Positions 33,352-44,030 of a stretch of DNA of 64,000 nt are shown here, one piece after another. Each line of letters opens with the position of its first letter. Positions within the stretch are counted from its first letter, which is position 1. Source of the DNA: Asterochloris sp. CNOR1 (lineage: Eukaryota; Chlorophyta; Trebouxiophyceae; Trebouxiales; Trebouxiaceae); assembly GCA_963969365.1 (NCBI GenBank), contig OZ017748.1:3593001-3657000 (forward strand), given 5' to 3'. The translations under genes and the position numbers were made by a program. The notes under the pieces are model-generated. The model made no database searches. It was not told the DNA's origin and worked only from the letters and a program-made list of their open reading frames with translations.

Positions 33352-36316
33352 ATGCTGCAGGTTGACAGCGGCCTGCAGTCCATCAATGTCAGGGCAGGAC
33401 TCCCTGACGAGAGGGGGTCTTTGGCTCTGCCAAATGTCGACAGCGTCCTCAAGCCTGTCCTGTACAGCGTTTCCAACATTGTGTAAGCTCTGTGTGCTAC
33501 ACGCCATGTCCAGTGCAGCAGTGCCTATGCTCGGCATCTAGCTGTGCAGCTGACGTATGCAGCCCGAGGCCCCTGCACATTCGCATGTGCTGTTCAAGCA
33601 TGCCTTGTTGTAGCAGCTCGTTGCAGTGCCCTTCTGTGCTCTGTACGCCTCAGCAAACCACACCCTGCCCTCCTTGCAGGGCGTCCACTGCCATCATCAT
33701 GGCCAACAAAACAGTGCTGTCAACGTTTGGGTTCAGCTTTTCAACGACCCTTACATTTCTGCACACTGTGACTACCATGGGAGGCATGAGCTTGTTTGCA
33801 TACTGCGGCCTGTTCACTCCCAAGACCGTTCCCACACTTCAGGTGGGCCCGTCCCTGCCTATGATGGTGCCCTGCCTGGTGGTGCTGTCAGGGTCCCCAA
33901 AAGTATTTGCCCATGATGCCAGTGCCCCTGCACTGCATGCTGCAGCAAATGAGCTGCCTCTGCACTGCATCCCGCATGCTTGCTGTGGCAGCTTCACTGA
34001 GCCTGCCCTTGCACTGCTGAGAGGGCGTGTTGTGACAGCAGCACTAAACCTGCCCCTGCATTGCTCAGCGGCCTTGCTGTTGCAACTGCACTGAGCAATG
34101 CTATGCAGTCATTGTGTATGTTTGCCGTGGCAGCTGCGGTGCAGCAGCTCCATGCTGTCTGCAGGTGTTCCCTCTTGCCCTGGCGTATGTGGGCTATGTC
34201 ATTCTTCAGACCCTCAGGCAAGGCACTCAGGCGGCAGCATAGCTTTCTCAATCAGTCACAAGCTGCCAGCGCTCAGGCAGTGTGCTGCTGTCGATCAAGC
34301 ACATGCTGGCAGCGCTCAGACGGCAGATTGTCTTTCTGCACCCTGCACATACTGTCAGCGCTCCTGCTGACAGCCTCTCCTTATTGCTGCAGTCTTAAGC
34401 TGAACACAGTGGGCTTCTTCCAGGTCAGCATGTATCAGCAGCACTAGCCCCTGCCATCTGTATGCTGCCGACCCCTGAGTGCTGGTCCAGCAGGCAGGGC
34501 CAGCACAGTGATGACCCCAATCTCAGGCTGGCCCAGCGCTAGAATTGAACGAGTGACACGAGCCGTGCTTGTCTCAGTACTTGCTGGCATCCCACACCTG
34601 CGCCAAGTAGGCACGTGTCAGCACACCAGCTCAACTCAAACACTCTTCTGGCAATCTCTGGATTGCCATCATGCCTGTGCTCAAGGCCCCCTGTGCCCTG
34701 CAGATCTCCAAAATTGCAATCATGCCTGTGCTCATCCTGCTCGAGCTGGTCATGTTCCGTCGCGTCCCCTCGCGGCAGGTCCTGGCGGCAGTGGCCCTCA
34801 TCCTGCTGGGGGTGGTCCTTGCTACAGTGACCGACACCAGCAACCTCGGCACCAACTTGCTGGGCCTGGTTGTTGGCGTGGCTGCTGTCGTGGTCACCGC
34901 TCTCTACCAGGCAAGCTTGCATGAACCTGGGAACTGACTTGCTTGGCCTGATTGTTGTCCTGGCTGCTGGAATTGGTGCTGGGCACAGCCACTGGCATCA
35001 GAAAGCTGTGCACCAACATGCTTGCCGTGACATTCTTGCTGTTGTGGTTGCTGCGCTTCACCTGGTAAGTCCACATGAATTGACTTGGTGGGCCTGAATG
35101 TCGGCCTGGCTGCTGGGGGTTGAGCTGCCCTTGTTCACAGAACCAAGCAGCCTGGGCACCAACATGACGGTCCTGACTGTATGCATGGCTGCTATGCACC
35201 GACGTTTTTGTGGACTGCTGTGGTGCTCTGCCAGGCAAGTTGATGAAAGCCTGGGCACTGACATGCTGGGCCTGGCTGCTGGGGTGGGTGGTGGGCCCCA
35301 ATAATGGCGTGGTTGCTGTGGTGGTCACCTTGCTTGCCAGATCGACCTTGGGTCAGCTGCTGCAGCCAGCTATCTTTCTAGGGCAGCCTTGCATGGGGCA
35401 TGTGTGTAATCAGGCCATAGTGTCGCACCACCATCCATTGTTTGTGTCCCAGCGGCAGCCAGAGAGCTGGTTGTCATTGAACAGCCTGCCCTCACTGCCT
35501 GCATGTTGCCCTGCAGGTGTGGGCAGGCTCCAAGCAGAAGGAGCTGCAGACGGGGAGCATGCAGCTGCTCCACCAGTACTCGCCCCTGGCTGCCACAGTG
35601 CTGGTGGTCATGGTGCCCCTGATGGAGCCCATTGGCCTGGTTGACCACCACCCTGGGCCGGACACCCTGCTAGGGTACCCCTACAGCATGGCCTCTCTTG
35701 CAGCCATTGCAGCCAGCTCTGTGCTGGGCCTTGCGGTCTCATTGACCACCTTCCTGGTCATTGGCAGCACCAGCAGCCTGACCTACAACCTGTGCGGGCA
35801 CCTCAAAACAGTCACCATCCTGGCTGGTGGCTGTCTCTTCTTTGGTGAGGGCAGCTCTCTGTCACTGGCAGGCTGTGTCAGACCTTTGTTGGCCACCTGT
35901 CCACACTGGCAGCCTCCTGCCTGCTCAGCCACACTGCTCTTGTGCCGTCGCATGTACAGGCTGATGGCCCTCCAGCTTGCTCAGCACAGGCCATCTCAAT
36001 TTTTGCCAAGTGCACATGCTGACGTACCTTCAGCCGGCTGAGCAGACGCTTCCTCAGCCTGCTGCCTGCACATGCTGGTGGCGTCTCATCCTGCTACCTG
36101 CACAGGCTGGTGGGTCCTTCCACCTCACGCTGTTGCTTGCTCATGCTTGCAGGTGACCAGATCACTTGGAAGAAGATGACTGGGGTTGCCATAGCTATGT
36201 CCGGCATAGTCTATTACACAATGCATCAGTATAATTCCAGAAGGACCCAGGACCTTGTGGGCAAGCCCGTAACTCCTGATGTTGAGGCTGGCAGCAAGCA
36301 GACGTCTTTCAAATAA
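33352..36316 (+). CDS. Nucleotide-sugar transporter-like protein (DMT/TPT superfamily, SLC35E type)
   Basis: This is a polytopic Golgi/ER carrier that probably exchanges nucleotide sugars. The ATG at 33352 lies in a GCCACC context. Phased exons are 33352-33482, 33680-33842, 34165-34217, 34393-34423 (only 31 nt), 34704-34910, 35517-35844 and 36153-36316. Joined, they give VLYSVSNIVASTAIIMANK, VLSTFGFSFSTTLTFLHTVTT, LALAYVGYVILQTLSLKLNT, VGFFQISKIAIMPVLILLE, LAAVALILLGVVLATVTD, YQVWAGSKQKELQTGSMQLL, SSLTYNLCGHLKTVTILAGG and DQITWKKMTGVAIAMSGIVY. The NTVGFFQ-ISKIAI and NLCGHLKT signatures are typical of the plant UDP-sugar and SLC35E3 group. The substrate cannot be told from sequence. Two introns (from 34218 and 34911) have GC donors. 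The second consists largely of tandem copies of the exon before it. Confidence 0.9.
34907..35330 (+). repeat. Intron made of five decayed copies of the preceding exon end
   Basis: The template is the exon end 34845-34910 (CTCGGCACCAACTTGCTGGG, then CCTGGTTGTTGGCGTGGCTG). Copies lie at about 34930-34980 (GGGAACTGACTTGCTTGGCC), 35010-35066 (GTGCACCAACATGCTTGCCG), 35083-35138 (GACTTGGTGGGCCTGAATGT), 35150-35200 (CCTGGGCACCAACATGACGG) and 35250-35330 (CCTGGGCACTGACATGCTGG, then GTTGCTGTGGTGGTCACC). The junction CCAGGCAAG with its GC donor is itself duplicated (34907 and 35229). Confidence 0.88.
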
Positions 36317-36482
36317 CATGCTTTCTTTCTGCAAAATGCATGCCTGAGAGACCATCAACGAATTTCATGCCCACTTTCATGCCTCTGGCAAGCATAGGGC
36401 CAGTGCAGCTGCCACATCAATGGAATCAAGAAATTGCACAGCATGGAGGGGGAAACAGCAAGGGTGTGCAGGACACAGCACT

Positions 36483-39400
36483 CTAGATATGTTTGCCTCT
36501 GCCTTTGCGCCGGAGCTGCTCTGCTTCTGAGACTCCATTGCTGCTTGACCGTGGCTCGTACACCAGCCCGTGTATGTCATCGATAGCCATCCTGCAGGGT
36601 CCGCAAAACACACATTGGCATCATGATCAGAGCAGGACGCCTCATCAGCACACTACATGCTGTGAGCGTCGACTGCATGCCTACCGTCTCTATCAGTACA
36701 TGTCCTGGCCATCGGCACAGCACGACGACAGGACACCCTGTTCTCAGCAGCGGCCTGTTGTTGGCAATGAGCCCCTTGCCTGCAAGTAGCCACACCCACC
36801 TGGGTGGCCCTGCGTGCTCATGATGTTGCCAGGCTGCCGCTGCATCATAGCACGATGTTTTCTCCAATGTGATCAAGCGCCGGCTGTAGCGCCCTCCCAG
36901 GATCTGCTCGCAGTTGGAGACAAGGGCCAGCGCGGGGTGTGTGGGTATCTGGTCCTCCTACAGGGAGCTAGTCACTGATATCAGCTCTGCATTTGAGCCC
37001 AGTGTACAGTACAAAATGACTCAGCAGGTCTTCTCACCAGCTTTGTTTGGGTCGGATCGTTCACAAGGAGGCCGGGCCCACCTCTGGTCCTCACAAGCCA
37101 TCTGGTTCATCACTGTGCAGGCATGCTCATTTGCTGAGCAGAAGCTCAGCAAAGCTGCTGCAGCTGCCCTACAGGTTGCTCGACGTGTTGCAATAGGCCA
37201 TGCCGGCCGCTAACGTCCTGTCAAAACATGCAGAACATTGGACTATCCCACTTGTAACAACTGGTCAGGGCAAGCAATGTGATGGGGCATGGCAGACAGA
37301 TTGCGCCAGATGAGCAGTCTGCTCGAAAAGGCTCTGGCCCCCACTTTGCATGCAGTCCCGGGGGCCTGCTCCAGAATCATGCTCCTGCTTGTCGGGGGCA
37401 TCCTTCATAGCTATTCTGTGCTGTTCATTCAGGCAGCACACCTCCCCGTACACTTTGCACAGCCAGCAACTACCCTGCTGCCACTCACATCGTAGGTCTC
37501 CTCGCTGGCAGGGATGAAGAAGCTGAGGCGTCCTCCAAGGCGCAGCAGGCGGGCAGCGGAGTCCAGCAGGTCGCGCAGGCACTCCCCCATCAGGTAGGGC
37601 TCCGTAACAGGGAAGTGGGCTTTACCCTCTGGGACACAAATGTCTGGGCGGGGGGCCACCTTGCGGCCCCCAGCCCGCACGCCGTACGGGGGGTCGCAGA
37701 TCACGGCGTCTAGCACTTCCTGCAGAGCCTGATTTGAACTGCTGTATCTGTGGCAGGAACACTGTCCCAAGGGAAGGGGCAGGGGAAGTCGGGGGATCAG
37801 GCGGTCGCAGATGGTGGCCTCCATGACCTCCTGCCAGCCGTATGGCAAAAGTGGCTCTGCTGCTGCAGAGAGTTGGCATCGTTGGAAGGTCCAGGTCACT
37901 GCATCCAGCACTGGGCCTTGCATGCCAGTCTGACCTCAGGTCATGCCCATGGGGCAGTGTGTCGGCGCCTGCTCTCATGATGTTCAGACCTGCTGGGTTC
38001 CCACACACATGGCACCTGCCAATGGCAAGCTGACCAGAGCGTGAACTGAGGTTTGAACAGCTCTATCTGATCACAAAAGCCCAGAATTGCTCACCTCAAG
38101 GTCATGCCTGAAGGGCGGCCTATGCGCGTCTGCTCTCAGGATGCCAGCTGGCGGCTGCAGCTTGTAAGCGTCAAAATTGGACCAGATGTTCACCGGCTGC
38201 CCAGATTTGCTCAGCTTGCCTGCAGGGCATTCTGAAGCAGTCAACAAACAATGACCAAGCAGTGGGATACCTGCTGGCACCCTGCAAGCTGCTCGCTGCA
38301 GCTGTTGCAGCCCAAGCCAACTTCGAGTACAGAGGCATGCTCAGGTGGCTGCAGAATACATCACTCCCACCTACTGCCAAGCTCAGAGCTTTGTCCGCAG
38401 CAGCAGCCAGCAGCAGCATCAGCCACCCCTTGCGCACTGTCGCTTGGCACCCACAGCAACCGAACGACCATGTGCATCGATGATGGACTTGCACAGAACC
38501 CCTGGCGACTACTACGGTGAACTTGAGCCCAAGGATTTCCCCGTGCAGCAGGTCCTGCACTGGCCTCACTGTGGCGCATTAAGCGCATGTCAGTCTCAGC
38601 CCTCAGAGTAGGTGCCGGCTGACCCTCATGTCAAAGGCAGCCCAACTGCAGCACCAGCACTCAGAGATCCACTGTCACTTTGTGTCACTGACAGGCTCTG
38701 AGGCACTGACAAGTGCTGCACTTCTACGCCCGCCACTCCAGCACCTCCTGTCGCCTTGCACAGCACCCCTGCAGCCCTTCACACTGTCGCCTGCACGCTG
38801 CAGCCAGATTCCCTCGTTCCCCTCCGCACCCCTGCGCAGCATAATAGTGCCCAACCCTGCTGCCGCCAGCTGTGTACCAGCAGTGTGCCAGGCATCACCA
38901 GAGCGGTCACTGACAGCTCCACAGCTCACCCTCACGTACGATGCGGATGTCTATGTCAGCCCCCAGGGTGGCTGCCCCCAGCGCCGCTGCCCCCACTAGC
39001 AGGCTGCCTGTGCCCACGAAGGGGTCGTATACCAGGTGGCCTCTCCTCACCTGTGGCCAGCCAGGCAGTGGTCTGTCTCACCCGGCATGTCCCACAAAGG
39101 AGCACGTTCAGGCTCGGCAATTTGACGCTGGCACCAACTTCAGTTGACTGTACTGGACAGAAATTGCAGCAGTGATGCAAGCTCAATGTGCAGGCAGTGT
39201 GCCAGCATGCAACAGCAGCCAGCAGTACAATGCGCCAGGCGCCCCCATTTGCTGTAGGCAGCAGCACTCTCGAATTAGCCATACAGCAATCTTTCTATCA
39301 TCCCCAGGCCAGGAAGCAGCAGCACACTGCGTGCAGGAATAGGCACACAGACAGGCACCGGAAGGACAGCCACCTTTGAGCAGCTTGCAGATGACATGTG

Positions 39401-40919
39401 CAGGTCAAATCCAACACCCGGCAGCACACCAATTGGTCAGGGGTATCAGTCTTATGGCTGAGTTGTACATGACAACAGCAATGTCATACTCCATTGTGGT
39501 GGGCCCCACAGGCGAGCACTTAGGCATGGGACAAGGGCCGACTGCTCTGCGCTGGTAGCATGCCACTTTGCGGATAGTCACAGAAGGCCAACCCCAGCAG
39601 CACAAGTGAAATTGGGGCAGGGATCCCACTCCTTGGCCAGGTTGCATATGACTGCGGCCATCTCATGGTCCATGGAGGTGGGTCCCAGGTACAGTCGCTT
39701 GGGCAGGGCGTAGGGGGTGAGTGCGTTGCGTTTTGATAGAGCGACTTCACGTGCGAAGTAGAAGCGGCGGGGCATGCCACCAGGAAGGCTTTCTGTCTGG
39801 CATGGGATGACCACTATGAGGCGCAGCGTCACGTCTGGCTGGGCCAGATTGATGGGGCCCTGCAGGCCCAACAAAGTAGCGACCGTAATGGAACTGCACC
39901 CAACAGCGCCTGTCGTCGGTGGACACAGTGTCAAGTCTGGCTGCTTTGAGGGTGTTGGGGGTACTGCACGAGGAGAGCAGAGGCTGTGTGACATCAGTGA
40001 GGCCCTTCAAACCTCAGGGAGAAGAGGTGCTCACGTGCAGGTTGAGCGCACCAAGTTGGGAGCAACAGCACTGTGGTGAGTTGAGAGGCAAATTGCTCAG
40101 GGGTTCAGGCAGTCAGTGGCACACAGGCAGGCAGCAAAGCCTCACCGCCGCACTCAGAAAGACTGACCACATGTGAATCTTAGCAGACGAGCAGCATGAC
40201 CATTGTCCATGCCTGCTCAAGCTGGTCACAGTGCAACTGCAGATTCCAAAGTGCTGCAAGGTCGCAGCTGTGCTGTTCAATCAGTCAACACTGTAGAACA
40301 GGCAAAGCATATGGGTAGGCCTGAGCCAAGCCTGCTTACTTGAGGCCAACAACTCCTCACCGCCATGTTCAGAAATGCCAGCTGGTCTATCAGCTCCAGC
40401 TGCTCCTGCTGGGATATACTCCTACCCCAGCCATCAACTACAATCTTGAAAGAGAGGTGTGGCTGGGACCACCGCTGCTTTCTGTGCGGTGGGAAGGCCC
40501 TGATGGCCGCGCAGAGCTCCTCAAAGGTGCTACCTTCTCCCCAAACTTCCAAGAACCCCTGGAATGGAACGTTACGTGGTTGAAAATGGTCATGTTCAAA
40601 ATCTGCATTGTAGAGCCACCTATCACAAGTGGTCGTATGAGGGGTCACAGCGGGCCAGCAGCTATTCTATGCACAAACGAAAACAGGGCCCATGATGCAG
40701 CTGCAGGGGAGCAGTTGTGGCGCTTACCTTTATGAGCAGGGCCCTGTCTGCTATCTGTTCAGCCACCGCATCAGAGGGCAGCCACAGGTACCAGAATGGA
40801 GACAGAGGCTGCGAGCCAAAGGGAGCCCTCCAGACAGGGCTATGCACCCCTGCCATAGAGGCGCAGGCCTCAACCTCTGCCTTCCTAAAGTCTATCCATC
40901 TGTGCAAGAAATAGCACAT
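36483..40919 (-). CDS. TRM11: tRNA (guanine-N2)-methyltransferase TRM11 homologue
   Basis: With Trm112 this enzyme makes m2G at position 10 of tRNAs. The ATG at 40919 starts exon 40919-40728 (CYFLHRWIDFRKAEVEACAS, PFWYLWLPSDAVAEQIADRA). Exon 40558-40361 is the THUMP-type region with FLEVWGEGSTFEEL and LSFKIVVDGWGRS. The exon from 39859 gives INLAQPDVTLRL, MPRRFYFAREVA and LYLGPTSMDHEMAAVICNL. The SAM-binding exon (about 39045-38940) holds GHLVYDPFVGTGSLLVGAA and LGADIDIR. Next come NIWSNFDAYKLQ with ILRADAHRPPFRHDLE (about 38190-38095) and the catalytic exon with VLDAVICDPPYGVRAGGRK (the DPPYG motif; about 37720-37640) plus LGGRLSFFIPA. C-terminal exons give QILGGRYSRRLITLEK (about 36900) and DDIHGLVYEPRSSS. 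The stop is at 36483-36485. All signature motifs are intact. Its introns carry echoes of the DPPYG and DHEMAAV exons. Confidence 0.9.
37780..38105 (-). repeat. Echoes of TRM11 catalytic-exon edges
   Basis: The exon edge on the plus strand, GGTCGCAGATCACGGCGTCT then AGCACTTCCTGCAG (about 37691-37724), recurs as GGTCGCAGATGGTGGCCTCC then ATGACCTCCTGCC (about 37801-37834), and more weakly at about 37890-37925 (CAGGTCACTGCATCCAGCAC). The previous exon's end, CACCTCAAGGTCATGCCTGA (38093-38112), recurs as TGACCTCAGGTCATGCCCAT (about 37931-37950), with GGATGCCAGCTGG matched by TGATGTTCAGACCTGCTGG. Confidence 0.8.
39440..39725 (-). repeat. Echo of the TRM11 DHEMAAV exon
   Basis: The exon at about 39715-39635 encodes LYLGPTSMDHEMAAVICNLA. 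About 180 bp further into the intron, about 39535-39455 encodes the related SPVGPTTMEYDIAVVMYNSA on the same strand. The bases between them also match in pairs (the accumulated CAGGG and CAGCAC blocks near 39420 and 39595). Confidence 0.8.
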
Positions 40920-41277
40920 GTACTCCTGCAGAGCACCAGCAGCTCAAGTCAGGTGCTTTTTGTACCATTTGTTGCAAAAGCCTTGCCAGTGCTTACTTGG
41001 CATGCTGTGTCTTGGGGATGCGTGAGGCTGAGTGAGTCCAATTGACATGAGAGCTGCGGACGCTCAGCCACAGCAATACAAGCCATGCCAGCTGAGGCCT
41101 GCTTGGCGGCCAGACTGGGTGACTTAGGTCGTAAGCTCTCTTTGTACAGATCCCAGCCCCAGCAAGTTGTGAAACTTCACCAGGCAATCGCAACGCCCAG
41201 TCCTCGAGCCATGAGCTGACAGCCCCTTGACAGTCAAACTTGTCCAGTCAACCATGCCACAAAATCCAGAAAGCACC
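40920..41277. promoter_or_regulatory. Candidate divergent promoter, TRM11 / PIG-B
   Basis: The start codons at 40919 (minus) and 41278 (plus) leave 358 bp for both promoters and 5' UTRs. No clear TATA element or recognisable coding stretch is seen. Confidence 0.55.
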
Positions 41278-43860
41278 ATGTCAGGGTGCCTATTTCTATG
41301 TTGCCTCACGCTGAGAGTCCTGAATGCTGTGCTCCTGCAAACGTATTTCAATCCGGACGAGTACTGGCAATCTCTAGAGGTGGCCCACAGACTGGCATTT
41401 GGGTGAGAGCCCACCAAAGCTTCACCATCAGGTCTCAGGAAAAGGACCTTGCTGAGCATTTTTATGTCATGCTCAGCTACGGACACCTCACCTGGGAGTG
41501 GGCAGCTGGCGTGCGGGGCTACGCCCATCCTGCAATCTTTGCAGCTCTCTACAAGGTGGGCATGCAGATCCATACTCATTGCTCCTGTCAATAAGCCCTT
41601 GCTCATGCATTCAAAGCATCCTGTGCAGGTGCTTGCCCTCGCCAGGCTTGACACACCGGTGGCTGTGGGAAAGGGGCCTCAGCTGCTGCAGGCAGTGGCA
41701 GCAGCTTGGGGTGATGTGCAGGTGTTTAGGCTGACGCAGCTGCTCTTTGGCCACAGAGCTGCCAAGTGAGATCTATTGCAGCACAGACCAGAAAACTCTT
41801 CCCTGTCTGCCAGCCATCAGAGCACACCTCAGGTGTTACCTGGCCGGTCAAAGCTTGCACTTGCTTGTTGTCTAGCATGCTTCCCCCCCATCTGCTGCCT
41901 GCAGCCTGTACACTGACTTCCACCATACAGGTGGGCACTGGCCTGCCAGCTGGGGTCCTGGTTCAATGCCTACTGCCTGGTCAGAACGTACTCGAACTCG
42001 CTGGAGGCTGTGGCCACCATATGGGCAAGCCACCTGTGGCAGGCCTCCTGGGCAGCCATTCACCCTGCACAGCCCAGAGCAAAGGCGCTGCGCCGCACAG
42101 CGCTAGCTGTGGCTGCTGCGGGGGTCGTCATCAGGCCGTCCAGCGCCCTGACATGGGTCCCTCTGGGTGAGAAGATGGCTAATCATGCTGTGCTGGTGGG
42201 GGCCACCCTGTCATTCAGCACTGAAGCGCTGAGGCCAGAGGCTGTCAAGAGTGTGCCTTTCAGAAAGCTGTGGTGTGCAGGCCTTTGGGAGCTTCTGCGC
42301 AGCAAGGGCACGGCCAACGCCTTCCTTCTGCAGGAGACACTGCCCATTGGGGCAGCAGCCCTGGCCAGTGGCTCTCTGCTGGACCGCATTGGCTATGGCA
42401 GGCAAGCTTCTTTGATGCTGTGACTCAAGAAGCATCTGCCAACACATGTGCACAGCCCTGTGCATCCTCCTCTCCCAGAACTACTTCAATGGGGTATGCC
42501 TGCCTTGTGCAGGTGGGTGCTGGTGCCCTGGGAGTTCCTCAGATTCAATCTGCTGGAGGCAGGCAGTGCGCAGTATGGCGCTCACCCCTGGCACTGGAAC
42601 TTCAGCCAGGGCTTCCCCACCATTGCAGCCACTCTGCTGCCCCTGGGTCTCCATGGCCTTTGGCTGGCACGCAGGTGCGGCCTGCCCAAAGCTCCTCTGC
42701 ATCCCTGCTGCTCTATCTGGCATCTCCTTTGCTGCGATGCACAGGCACAGCCACCTCAGCTGCAGCGCTGCCCCCGCCAGCTGTTGCCCCAAATTCATGG
42801 CTTGTAACGGCTGGTCATCTGCTTGCAGGCGCTCCATGCCAGGCTTGCTGCTGGTGTGGATCCTGCTGACCAACAGCCTGCCAGCCCACAAGGAGTTCAG
42901 GTTTCTGCTGCCAGCACTGCAGCTTTTCACACCGCTCTGTGGTCTTTCAATTGCCAGCCTCCTGGACAGCACGTCCCTGGACGCTGGGGCTGGCAACGAC
43001 TCCATGCTCAGCAATGCCCAAAGCCGTGTCGAGCTCAAAACAGGCATGTCAATGTCTTCCACCAGAGCAGCCTCAACACTTTGCAAAGTGGCTGGCAGGC
43101 ACAGCAGGCAGCAGACTGCCAGCCCACTGCAAAGGACTTGGCAGGCCTGGGCGATTGCTGCAGCGCTCCTCGTGCAAGCCGTGATGGCTGCCTACTTTTG
43201 CTTGATCCACCAGAGGTGATGCTCCTGAAATGCCTTGTCACTCATGCCATGCCAGGAGGTTGCTGGCCATCTTTACTTGCATGCTGATCTCTCTTCTTCC
43301 GTCGTGGCATTGTCTAAGCGCCCCATTCCTTTGGCTTTGCAGGGGCCAGATTGATGTCATGCGGCACCTGTCACATCAAGTTCAGCTGGCTGGCCCGAGT
43401 CTCCACGTGCTGTTTCTCACACCCTGCCATGCCACCCCCTACTACAGCCACCTGCATCAACCTGTTCCAATGCAGTTTCTGGACTGCTCACCAATAGGTG
43501 GGGCAGCCTGCTGTGCATGTTGCAGCACATGCCATTCAGGTCTCTGGTACCAGCTCCCTGTGTTCCTCTTCTGCAGGGTGGAGTGATGCAGTGGCCCGCC
43601 TGAACCGCAACCAGCCTGCCCTCAACTGCAGCTTGGCAACAGTGAAGCAAGCAGACTTCTTTGCCCAGCCAGCTCAAGTATTGCAGCGCCTGCTGGGCGA
43701 TGAGGCACAGAGGCCCAGCCACATAGTCCTATTTCGGGAGATGGAGCACAATGTGATGCAAGAGATGCATCGAAGCGGATACCGCCTGCAGCGCAACCTT
43801 TTCAACTGCTTCATCCAAGTGGATGCAGACAAGCACATCCTGATGTATTCCAGGGAGTAG
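41278..43860 (+). CDS. PIGB: GPI mannosyltransferase 3 (PIG-B / Gpi10, GT22 family)
   Basis: This ER membrane enzyme adds the third mannose to the GPI anchor precursor. The ATG at 41278 reads MSGCLFLCCLTLRVLNAVLL, then TYFNPDEYWQSLEVAHRLAF, the GT22 luminal signature with its Asp-Glu pair. Phased exons are 41278-41402, 41477-41555 (YGHLTWEWAAGVRGYAHP), 41629-41765, 41931-42166 (SWFNAYCLVRTYSNSLEAVA, GVVIRPSSALTWVPLG), about 42279-42401 and one from about 42514 (WVLVPWEFLRFNLLEAGSAQ, GAHPWHWNFSQGFPTIAAT). Later exons hold LLLVWILLTNSLPAHKEFRF (about 42850), RHLSHQVQLAGPSLHVLFLT (about 43360) and the C-terminus LNCSLATVKQADFF to the stop at 43860. The HKEFRF motif is typical of the family. The intron after 42401 has a GC donor (CAG|GCAAGC). 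Confidence 0.92.
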
Positions 43861-44030
43861 CCCCAGGCTCCAGGATCAGGTGAGAAACTGTTGGGAACGT
43901 GACCTAGAGTTGTGCCATTTTTCCCTCGCAGCATTTATCACCGATAGCTGTCGGTCAGAGATCGACTACCTCCCTGAGATCGACCATACATCTTTCTGTG
44001 TGGCTAAGGGTAGAGGTGCAGGCCCTGATC
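43861..44030. other. Short spacer between PIG-B and the surface-protein gene
   Basis: This 170-bp gap separates two plus-strand genes. Both the PIG-B 3' UTR and the promoter of the next gene must fit here or overlap. Nothing else is evident. Confidence 0.5.

Noticed and set aside
34894-35328. Antisense frame of 144 codons over the transporter intron
   Set aside because: Its internal repetition mirrors the intron echoes on the other strand. There is no homology or splice support.
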